From NCBI GenBank assembly GCA_013815325.1, contig JACDGM010000039.1, positions 1 to 39,881 of the forward strand: 39,881 nucleotides of DNA, read 5' to 3'. The notes below the pieces were generated by a model. That model saw nothing but the letters and a program-made list of their open reading frames with translations, made no database searches and had not been told where the DNA came from. Both the position numbers and the translations under genes were made by a program. Positions within the stretch are counted from its first letter, which is position 1; each line of letters starts with the position of its first letter. Of this stretch, positions 33,732 to 39,881 are shown one piece after another. The DNA comes from Chthoniobacterales bacterium (GTDB taxonomy: Bacteria > Verrucomicrobiota > Verrucomicrobiia > Chthoniobacterales > UBA10450).

Positions 33732-34721
33732 ATGAACCACGATGCATTCTGCCGAAGTTTTTATTCGCCTCGACGGCGGCGCTTTCTTTTCGCCGCTCCC
33801 ATTGTGCTAGCTCTCGTCGCCACGCACCAGCTTGCGCTGGCTCAACCTGGCGCTGGGTCTCTGGCAACGTCTGAGAGTCATTTCGATGCCGCCAGAACCT
33901 TGCCGGCAGCCAGCAGCATTTTCTACGTGACCGACTATCAGGCCGGGGAAATCCAGTATTTCCCTCCCAGCGGGGGCACTGGAAAAGTGCTCGCTTCAAT
34001 GATCATCAAGGCGACTGGTCTGGCGTTTGATTCCGCTGCTACGCTTTACGTGGCGAGCGACAGCAGTTTGAATCATGAAGCGACCATTTACACGATTCCT
34101 GCAAAGGGAGGTTCTCCATCAATCTTCTACCAGGGTTCGGACCTGAGAGAGGCCCATGGTCTCGCTTTCGACTCGAACGGTAACCTCTTTGTCGCAACCG
34201 CTTCCGGCCAAACAGTCTTAGAGTTCATGTACCCATTCACGCCACCCCTCAGGCCCGTTGTTTATGCCGATTCCACCGATCAATTGAGACAACCGATCTC
34301 CCTCGCCTTCGATTCCAGCGGCGTTCTTTACGTCTCTAACGCCTATGGCGGCCCAGTCTCCACCGGCAGCGTGCTGACGTTCACCGCTCCTCATACAGAA
34401 ACCGTTCTGGCCGACACTGGTTTCTGCGTTGCGTATGGGCTGGCTTTTGATATGTCCGGTAATCTGTATGTGTCTAACGCGGGTACGCTTAAGAATTGTG
34501 GCGGTTACTCGATTGAGGAATTCCATACCGATGGCAGCAGGACGACATTTACCACGTCCAACCTTAATAAACCGCTGGGCCTGCTAATCGATGCAGCTAA
34601 CAATGTTTATGTCGTTAATAGCAAAGCCAATCAGATCGAGAAGTTTTCTCCGTCGGGCACAGGCACGGTCTTCGCGAACACCGCGGAGGCGCCACACTTC
34701 TTGGCACTAAAAGCGAGATAG
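33732..34721 (+). CDS. Secreted NHL-type beta-propeller protein
   Basis: A 329-residue product with a basic N-terminus (SPRRRRFLFAAPIVLALVAT) and signal peptide cleaved near ALAQ. The rest contains about six NHL-like repeats: FYVTDYQAGEIQYFPPSGG, GLAFDSAATLYVASDSS, GLAFDSNGNLFVATASG, SLAFDSSGVLYVSNAYGG, GLAFDMSGNLYVSNAGTL and GLLIDAANNVYVVNSKAN. It would be a periplasmic or extracellular propeller; the ligand is unknown. The GC content looks lower than in region 1, which fits an accessory origin. Confidence 0.8.
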   Translation: MNHDAFCRSFYSPRRRRFLFAAPIVLALVATHQLALAQPGAGSLATSESHFDAARTLPAASSIFYVTDYQAGEIQYFPPSGGTGKVLASMIIKATGLAFDSAATLYVASDSSLNHEATIYTIPAKGGSPSIFYQGSDLREAHGLAFDSNGNLFVATASGQTVLEFMYPFTPPLRPVVYADSTDQLRQPISLAFDSSGVLYVSNAYGGPVSTGSVLTFTAPHTETVLADTGFCVAYGLAFDMSGNLYVSNAGTLKNCGGYSIEEFHTDGSRTTFTTSNLNKPLGLLIDAANNVYVVNSKANQIEKFSPSGTGTVFANTAEAPHFLALKAR

Positions 34722-35655
34722 TGTATAGCCTGTAATTAGAATAGGAATGCGGCCCGCCGGCAACTTTCCTTCCGCCCGAATTGATCCGCCATGTACCCTC
34801 GGCGCGATGAGCGAGCCACTGGTTCTTGGTCAGGCTCGCCTTTCCAGCTGCTTCGTCGCGGCAAATAGGCGTTTGTGATTGGTCTCCCATTGTTAGAATA
34901 TCGGGTTACAGGCAAGCCCGGCCAGGAACGCTGGCCGCAATCGAGTTGGCAGAAGCCTGTGCTAGGCAACAGTCCAGGAGGTAACCCGCGAGTAAACTTC
35001 TTCTCCGGCTATTGGCTCCCTTCTCCGTGGGACTCAGCAGCCGTTGCGGAAAGAGATCTCTAAAGTTCGCATAGAGTTCTTGCAGCGAATCGAGCTTACT
35101 CAAACGCTCCAGCGCCACGCGCGCCGGTCCCGAAAAGAAGCGGTCCAAAGGCGTGAAAGAAAGATGTCTGGTTTGGCATTCACTTGCCTAATAAATCCAC
35201 CTTCTACTAACCACTCCTTTTTATCACTCTGCCCCTTAACTTAGTGCTGGGTGGTGGCTTGGATAGCGATTGAAGCTGCGGCCTGCTTTAGAGGGCGGGC
35301 AGGGTAACCACCAAGGAGCGCTTCGCTCGGGGTGGCCGAAGAAGTCGACGTTTTGGCGCGCCGGCTTTTCGCCGGACAGGTGGGCCGGCAGAAGATTCCG
35401 GTCGTGCGCACCCCGACGAAAAATGACCCCGAAGCTGGCGTCGTATGACCTCGCGCTGACGGAGCGCGTGCTCAACGCACTCAGCCACTAGAATCGATGG
35501 ATTCGCCAGCCACAGCTGACTTCTCCACGAACGCCGTCAACTCGAGAGTCGTTGTACAATTCACCCCACACTAGATCGCCCCACGAATTTTCCGAGGGCT
35601 CAGCAATCCCTGTTTCTTGTAAAACGTAGCCCAGCTCCAGCGTGCCGGTGTTGAT
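34722..35655. other. 930-bp stretch without a recognisable gene
   Basis: Several open frames of 60-90 codons on both strands, none with a recognisable motif. A minus-strand frame at about 35040-35148 (FFSGPARVALERLSKLDSLQ) looks helical and could be a remnant. Around 35270-35330 there is a GC-rich inverted region of the type seen in intergenic repeats. I cannot name anything here. Confidence 0.4.
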
Positions 35656-36936
35656 TTAAATGGGATTGACGAACACCAGATCGAACGGCTGTCGCTCGAG
35701 CGGCACAGTGCCAGTAACAGTATAGGTTGCCGTCTCGATGATTGTCACACTACCCAAGTCAAAGGCCTGGTTTTCGCCCTCGTTGGATATGTACAGTTTC
35801 GTTTGATCTCCATTGAAAACTGCAAAGAATGGCCCGTGTCCCACAGGGATCGTCTTAACCACCGCCAGCGTCGCTGTGTCGATAATTGAGACGGTGTCCG
35901 AACCACTGTTGGTAACGATTGCGCGCGAACCATCGGCATTTAAAATCACGTTCCATGGTTTGTTGTCGACCCGAATTTCGCCCAACACACTTAGCGTGCG
36001 TGTATCAAGGACTGTAACACTTCCTGTGTGAACGTTTGTGACGTAAACCTCGGTGCCCCGCGGATTGACTGCTATGCCGCGGGGGGCATTACCCCCCGTC
36101 GCTACCGTGTCGACGACGCTTAACTTTCGCGCGTCGACTGCCGTGACGGAATCACCGTTGAAGTTGGCAACGAAGACGCGGTTCCCACTTGGTGTGACGG
36201 CCACTCGCCGAGGTTGCGCCCCGGTGGGGAGCGCGGTAACCGCGTACGTGCTCGTGTCAATCACGTCCACGACGTTCTGGGAGTAGTTGGGCACGAAGGC
36301 GTAGCGGCCATTGGGCGTAAAAAGGATGTCGCCCGCTGTGTTACCGGGCACCCCGTTGGGGTCGCCGATTGGGATCACTCTGAGCACTGTATCGGTGGCA
36401 AGGTCGATGACCGAGACAACCTGCTGGTGCTGATGCACGACAAAGAGCCGAGTGCCATCCATCGTGATAGCACTCGCTTGCGGCGAAGGCTCCACCGCAA
36501 TCGTCGCAGTGACGGCAAGGTTTACAGTATCGATCACACTAATCGATGCGCCATGGAAGTTGGAAACATAGACGTTGCGCCCGTCCAAGCTGGCGACAAT
36601 TCGGATGGGCCTTTCTCCAACCGGAATCGACGCGATTACCGCTCCGGACGCGTCATCGACAACAGACACAGAGTTTGACCCTGTATTGACGACGAAAACT
36701 CTGCCGGAGCCCGCAGTTTGCGCGGCCCGAGCTACCGTCTTCCCGGCGTAAGATGTTTCGAACGACCCAGCGCTGAAAAGCGCCAAACCTACGAGGAGAG
36801 CAATTCGGATGAGAAACGCGGCCGCGCGGCGGTGAGTCTCGCTGGTAACCCGGCTTGCGGAACGACCCTCCGGCAATCTTGTCATCAGCACGCGGTATTT
36901 TTGTGTTTTAGGCGAGTCAGGTAGAGCTTTTTTCAT
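35656..36936 (-). CDS. Secreted YVTN-family beta-propeller protein
   Basis: The 426-residue product (ATG at 36936; an internal ATG at 36885 is also possible) has a hydrophobic export segment around residues 41-57 (AFLIRIALLVGLALFSAG). It then has about eight repeats of ~42 residues: RVFVVNTGSNSVSVVDDASG, NVYVSNFHGASISVIDTVNL, RYAFVPNYSQNVVDVIDTST, RVFVANFNGDSVTAVDARKL, EVYVTNVHTGSVTVLDTRTL, RAIVTNSGSDTVSIIDTATL and KLYISNEGENQAFDLGSVTI. This is the YVTN/surface-layer propeller pattern (Y/F-V-x-N followed by VSVID). The protein is intact and probably surface-exposed. Confidence 0.9.
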   Translation of the reverse strand: MKKALPDSPKTQKYRVLMTRLPEGRSASRVTSETHRRAAAFLIRIALLVGLALFSAGSFETSYAGKTVARAAQTAGSGRVFVVNTGSNSVSVVDDASGAVIASIPVGERPIRIVASLDGRNVYVSNFHGASISVIDTVNLAVTATIAVEPSPQASAITMDGTRLFVVHQHQQVVSVIDLATDTVLRVIPIGDPNGVPGNTAGDILFTPNGRYAFVPNYSQNVVDVIDTSTYAVTALPTGAQPRRVAVTPSGNRVFVANFNGDSVTAVDARKLSVVDTVATGGNAPRGIAVNPRGTEVYVTNVHTGSVTVLDTRTLSVLGEIRVDNKPWNVILNADGSRAIVTNSGSDTVSIIDTATLAVVKTIPVGHGPFFAVFNGDQTKLYISNEGENQAFDLGSVTIIETATYTVTGTVPLERQPFDLVFVNPI

Positions 36937-37733
36937 GTCGCTCCGGAACTACACAAGCGGGGATCGCGCGACAAGACAAATCGCCAACCTTCTCGATCCC
37001 GTCCCTATCGCGCGGGATGCGCGGCGCGATCTTCAAACCGATCCGCGAAAAGGGATGGCACAAAGTCTCGCCGCGATCCGCCGGGAAATGCAAGGCAACT
37101 CCGAAGTGAGTGCGGGAGCCGGCGGCTTGTGCTGGGATCGTAGGCCCGCGACAGATTGCGACGTTCTTGCTGAGCCGCTGAGCGTAAAGTTCGGCAGCGT
37201 TCGCCTACGCTCCGGCATAAATAACGCCCAGACGTTTATGCCGAACCAGATTCGGCAGCCGTCTCCCACACTGCCCCGATTTGCACGAGCCGCTTTGTGG
37301 GAAGACTTATCTGCTGCCGGGTTGCCGCGTCCCCCCATGAGCGAAAGGCAGATGCTGGTTCATCCGTCCGCTCCCATCGCGCGGTCCGCGACAGGCGGAT
37401 GCTGTGATGGGCCCGCGCGCGAGTGTCAGCTTAATAGAAGTGCCATCGCACCGCCGAAGTACGGGAAAAGTTTTCTCGGAAAGCCATCCGCCGGCGTGGG
37501 GATGGAAATTCCCTTCTCCGGATGAGGTGAGTGAGGGCTGGGCCGGAAAAAGTGCGCGGCTCTTCGGTTGGTCCAGTCCCATCACATTATCCGCCCATGG
37601 CGGCAGAGCTGATGGGAAGGTTCGCGGTGTCTGGCATCGCCGATGCTTATTGTGGAGCGCAAAGAGGTGACGCGGCCGGCGATTCTGCCGCGCTGCGGCC
37701 CGAGACAATAAGAACGAATTAGGAGTTACTGAT
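36937..37733. other. 800-bp stretch with a 9-bp hairpin, no convincing gene
   Basis: CGGCATAAA (37213-37221) and TTTATGCCG (37235-37243) form a perfect 9-bp inverted repeat with a 13-base loop. A plus-strand frame of 196 codons starts at 36935 but its sequence has no hydrophobic core or repeat pattern that suggests a folded protein, and I do not accept it. A well-formed ribosome-binding site for the next gene lies at 37720-37724. Confidence 0.45.
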
Positions 37734-38492
37734 ATGATTACGGACAACACTCTTCCTTCAGGGATTCATGACCTGCTGCGGCTGGGCGGCGAGATGGCGG
37801 AAGGCCTGAGGCTGCATGGGCCGTGGCTGAAGATGACGCAAACTCCCGAAGCCGGTTTCCAGACGATGCTGGAGCGGCTGCGCCGGGCCGAGATTATCTA
37901 CGGAGAGGCCCGGGCGGCCAAGGCCGATGCCGGCAAGGAATCCACCGCTGCAGATAAGGTGTTGACGGATTGGCTGGTGCGGACGCGCGCGTTCCTCACT
38001 GCGGTTTTCGGCAACCGATGGTCGGAATCCTGGCTTCAGTTGGGGGTCACATCCCGGCGCACGGCCATTCCGAAACGGATGGAGCCGCGAATATCACTGG
38101 CCCGGGGAATGGCCCACTACCTTGGGAAAAACCCGCAATACGAATACCCCGTCGCCCACATCACGGAGAAGGATGGCGAGGCCATCCGGCAGCGGATGGT
38201 AAAGGCGCAGCGAGAGCTGCGTGCGGCGAAGGCGGACTGCATCGTAAAGAAGCGGGCGCGCGATGGGGCGGAGCGGGCACTTAGGCGGAAAATGCGCCAG
38301 GTGGTGGTGATCTTGGGGGTATCGATCCGGCCGGAGGATCGGCGCTGGCTCGACTTCGGCTTGCACCGACCGCTGCGTTCGTTAGGCACGCGGCGCCTGA
38401 TTGTTTCTGAGGAGGCCGGGCCGAGCGTGAGCACGCCGCTGGTCTTGCCGCACGAGGCGCCGGAGGCTGCGGCCGACGCCCTCGCAGCCTAG
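37734..38492 (+). CDS. Helical hypothetical protein, unknown function
   Basis: The 252-residue product starts at an ATG preceded by AGGAG ten bases upstream, one of the best ribosome-binding sites in the window. Residues ~40-110 and ~150-200 are predicted long helices (MLERLRRAEIIYGEARAAKA; AQRELRAAKADCIVKKRARD), and the region RWLDFGLHRPL is followed by a Pro/Ala-rich tail. There is no signal peptide, membrane segment or known motif. The 'D.RW..FG...P' end resembles uncharacterised proteins that recur in this phylum, where such tails may precede fibronectin-like domains; here the gene ends. One TCGTTAGGC copy lies near its 3' end (38379). Confidence 0.75.
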   Translation: MITDNTLPSGIHDLLRLGGEMAEGLRLHGPWLKMTQTPEAGFQTMLERLRRAEIIYGEARAAKADAGKESTAADKVLTDWLVRTRAFLTAVFGNRWSESWLQLGVTSRRTAIPKRMEPRISLARGMAHYLGKNPQYEYPVAHITEKDGEAIRQRMVKAQRELRAAKADCIVKKRARDGAERALRRKMRQVVVILGVSIRPEDRRWLDFGLHRPLRSLGTRRLIVSEEAGPSVSTPLVLPHEAPEAAADALAA

Positions 38493-38585
38493 GGTTCAGT
38501 TGGCTGAGGTGAGCTGAGTTTCAAAACTTGCCGTGACCCGTCACGCAACGGAGCCGAGGCCGGGCTTGCCTAACGAACTTTCACA

Positions 38586-38750
38586 ATGCCAGGCACGGTC
38601 AGCGCATCTGGAATTCTGAGACGCGAACTCGACGTCTGGCAAGAGGCCGTGGAATTTGCAGAGCTGATCTATTCCCGCGTGTCTCCGCTTAACCTGCCGG
38701 GACGCTGCCAGGATGTCATCCAGTCCGCTCGTGACTTTCGGTTTCGTTAG
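38586..38750 (+). CDS. Short ORF resembling the start of a four-helix-bundle protein
   Basis: A 54-codon frame from the ATG at 38586 reads RRELDVWQEAVEFAELIYSR and ends FRFR before a TAG that is part of a TCGTTAGGC motif. 'L.VWQ.A.E.A..IY' is the start of the 23S-IVP/four-helix-bundle family (usually ~120 residues), so this may be a truncated member. A chance frame is also possible. Confidence 0.35.
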   Translation: MPGTVSASGILRRELDVWQEAVEFAELIYSRVSPLNLPGRCQDVIQSARDFRFR

Positions 38751-38763
38751 GCAATCGTTTCGC

Positions 38764-39627
38764 GTGCTCACGATCGAAAAAGTTTCGTGCCGGGAACTTC
38801 GGCGTGCGGGATCTCTCGTTGGAAGTGAAGTCGGGCGTCATCGGATTGCTCGGCCCGAACGGCGCGGGCAAGACGACGCTGATGCAGATGATCGCGACGA
38901 TCACCCGTCCGACGAGCGGGCGGATTTTGTTCCGAGGCGTGGACGTGGCGAAGCGGCCTAACGAATTGCGGAGAAAACTCGGTTACCTGCCGCAGGACTT
39001 CGGCGTTTACGATAACCTTGACGGCGCGTGAGTTTCTTTCTTACTTCGCGGCGCTCAAAGGCGTGCGTTCGAAACAGCGGGTCATGACCATGCTCGAGAG
39101 CGTAAATCTGCACGGGGTGGCCGACCGCACGGTGGGCGGCTTCTCCGGCGGCATGAAGCAGCGGCTCGGGATCGCGCAGGCGCTGATCAATGATCCCGAT
39201 CTGGTCATCGTGGACGAGCCGACCGCCGGCCTGGACCCCAAGGAGCGCGTGCGCTTTCGCAATGTTTTGTCCGAAATCGGTTTTGGGAAGCTTGTCATTC
39301 TTCTCGACCCATATCGTCTCGGACGTGGAGTCGATCGCCACCGAGATCGCGGTGATGAAAGAAGGCGCGCTCCTCCGGATGACGACGCCTGAAATAATGT
39401 TGCGCGCCTGTGACGGCAACGTCTGGCGCAGCGTAGTGACGTCGGAGCAATTCGAGCAGTTGCGTTCCACGCTCAAAATTTCCAGCGCGGTGCGCAAGCC
39501 GGATGGCGTGCACATTCGTTTTGTCGGGCCATCACCCGCGCTCGAGGCGACGCCTGCCGAACCGGAATTGGAAGATGCGTTCCTTTATCTGATGAACTTC
39601 AGCAGCGCGGAGCGCCCTAACGAATGA
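38764..39627 (+). pseudogene. Frameshifted ABC-2 type transporter ATPase
   Basis: The parts of a full ABC ATPase are present in three frames. GTG at 38764 (LTIEKVS); an extra G near 38792-38794; GVRDLSLEVKSGVIGLLGPN with Walker A GLLGPNGAGKTTLMQM, Q loop LGYLPQDFGVYDN; an extra T near 39018; TAREFLSYFAALKGV, signature FSGGMKQRLGIAQAL, Walker B DLVIVDEPTAGLDP; an extra T near 39300; STHIVSDVESIATEIAVM with the H loop, and a C-terminal ~70-residue tail. All three shifts are one-base insertions in short runs, and the stop still overlaps the permease start (ATGA at 39624), so a reading error in the assembly seems at least as likely as decay. It would power an ABC-2 exporter. Confidence 0.85.
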
Positions 39628-39881
39628 AGGAGTCGTTCGCGCGCATCACCGCGATCGTGGCGGCGGATTTCCGGATTCGTTTCCGCCGTCTCTCGACCGT
39701 TGTCGTGTTCCTCTTGTTGAGCGCGTTCGCCTATGTCTGGGTTCCAGCGCCATCGACGGGTCGCGCGCTGATTCAAATCAACGGCCGGCGCGCGCTCAAT
39801 ACCTCGGGCGCGATCGGGCTCGGCACCGCGTCGATCGGGATGATCTTCGTCGGGCTCTTCGGCTATTACGTGATCTCGAAC
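39624..39881 (+). CDS. ABC-2 type transporter permease, N-terminal part
   Basis: The ATG at 39624 overlaps the ATPase TGA by four bases. The first 86 residues lie in the window: a basic, amphipathic start (SFARITAIVAADFRIRFRRL), a first membrane segment (STVVVFLLLSAFAYVWVPA), a periplasmic loop, and a second segment GTASIGMIFVGLFGYYVIS. This is the layout of ABC-2 permeases encoded directly after their ATPase. The substrate cannot be inferred. Confidence 0.75.
   Translation, partial: MKESFARITAIVAADFRIRFRRLSTVVVFLLLSAFAYVWVPAPSTGRALIQINGRRALNTSGAIGLGTASIGMIFVGLFGYYVISN

Larger units (their letters stand above)
22..39623. repeat. Dispersed 9-mer TCGTTAGGC / GCCTAACGA (highly iterated motif)
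   Basis: Counted by eye, both strands. Exact 9-mers start at 1312, 1818, 2483, 3197, 3997, 4021, 5449, 5496, 6597, 6816, 6938, 8010, 8990, 9854, 10531, 11001, 12706, 13765, 14431, 14791, 16736, 17628, 21605, 38379, 38568, 38744 and 38956 (27). Copies that keep only the 7-base core CGTTAGG start at 22, 663, 899, 2386, 10053, 13075, 19186, 20579, 25584, 26606, 26883 and 39615 (12). Both orientations occur in genes of both strands and between genes; no longer consensus is visible around the nine bases. None is found in 21,614-25,583 or 26,892-38,378. Confidence 0.9.

Noticed and set aside
33095..33874. Plus-strand open frame of 259 codons
   Set aside because: It is antisense to the cyclase gene at one end and overlaps the NHL gene in another frame at the other; the sequence has no fold-like pattern.
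35270..35491. Plus-strand ORF ending MTPKLASYDLALTERVLNALSH
   Set aside because: Short, overlaps a GC-rich repeat-like region, and no family is recognisable; could be a remnant but cannot be supported.
36935..37525. Plus-strand open frame of 196 codons divergent from the YVTN gene
   Set aside because: No ribosome-binding site, no hydrophobic core pattern and no motif; it contains a perfect DNA hairpin, which fits non-coding DNA better.
1..39881. CRISPR arrays, rRNA genes, restriction-modification, toxin-antitoxin pairs or secondary-metabolite clusters
   Set aside because: I looked for them on both strands and saw none that can be supported.

Overview
The window reads as a chromosomal stretch of a Gram-negative, GC-rich bacterium, most likely a member of the Verrucomicrobiota (Chthoniobacterales-like). 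The basis is indirect: a lipid A kinase gene (outer membrane), a VPEG-type variant of the PEP-CTERM surface-sorting tail, many secreted beta-propeller proteins, weak or absent Shine-Dalgarno sites at many genes, and the general gene set. No rRNA gene is present to settle the taxonomy.

Region 1 (1-21.6 kb) is a dense, intact core-like block. It starts with the end of a sugar-nucleotide epimerase gene and continues with Nif3, MutL, a WXXGXW-repeat surface protein, an FAD monooxygenase, a stand-alone LigD-type polymerase, LpxK, homoserine kinase, an rRNA-type methyltransferase, a DUF883 protein, a TonB-plug-only protein, dodecin, a DmpA-type peptidase, GltX, TilS and a PAS-LuxR regulator. Divergent from that regulator lies a five-gene locus (15.5-21.1 kb): two secreted beta-sandwich subunits, a PapD-like chaperone, a 1001-residue outer-membrane barrel protein that looks like a non-canonical usher, and a third subunit coupled to it by an ATGA overlap. 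The order subunit-subunit-chaperone-usher-subunit is that of a chaperone-usher surface fibre, but the barrel protein does not look like a classical FimD usher. I regard this as one of the two most interesting systems here.

Region 2 (21.8-25.3 kb) is a small genomic island. It lies between an intact tRNA-Arg(CCT) and a 39-bp direct repeat of that tRNA's 5' half, has an integrase N-terminal remnant next to the tRNA, and carries one large secreted kelch protein.

Region 3 (25.5-38.5 kb) is accessory: more beta-propeller proteins (kelch, NHL, YVTN), a NarL-type histidine kinase, a sortable VPEG-CTERM protein, and several signalling genes (hybrid kinase, class III cyclase) broken by single-base indels. 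Several stretches of 300-900 bp hold no recognisable gene.

Region 4 (38.5 kb to the end) has an ABC-2 type transporter: a frameshifted ATPase and the start of its permease.

Across regions 1 and 4 the 9-mer TCGTTAGGC (either strand) recurs at extraordinary density: 27 exact copies and 39 copies of its 7-base core. It is absent from most of regions 2 and 3. Its length, asymmetry, density and depletion in mobile DNA resemble the DNA uptake sequences of Pasteurellaceae and Neisseria. I know of no description of such a motif in this group; this is the second main finding. All counts were made by eye.
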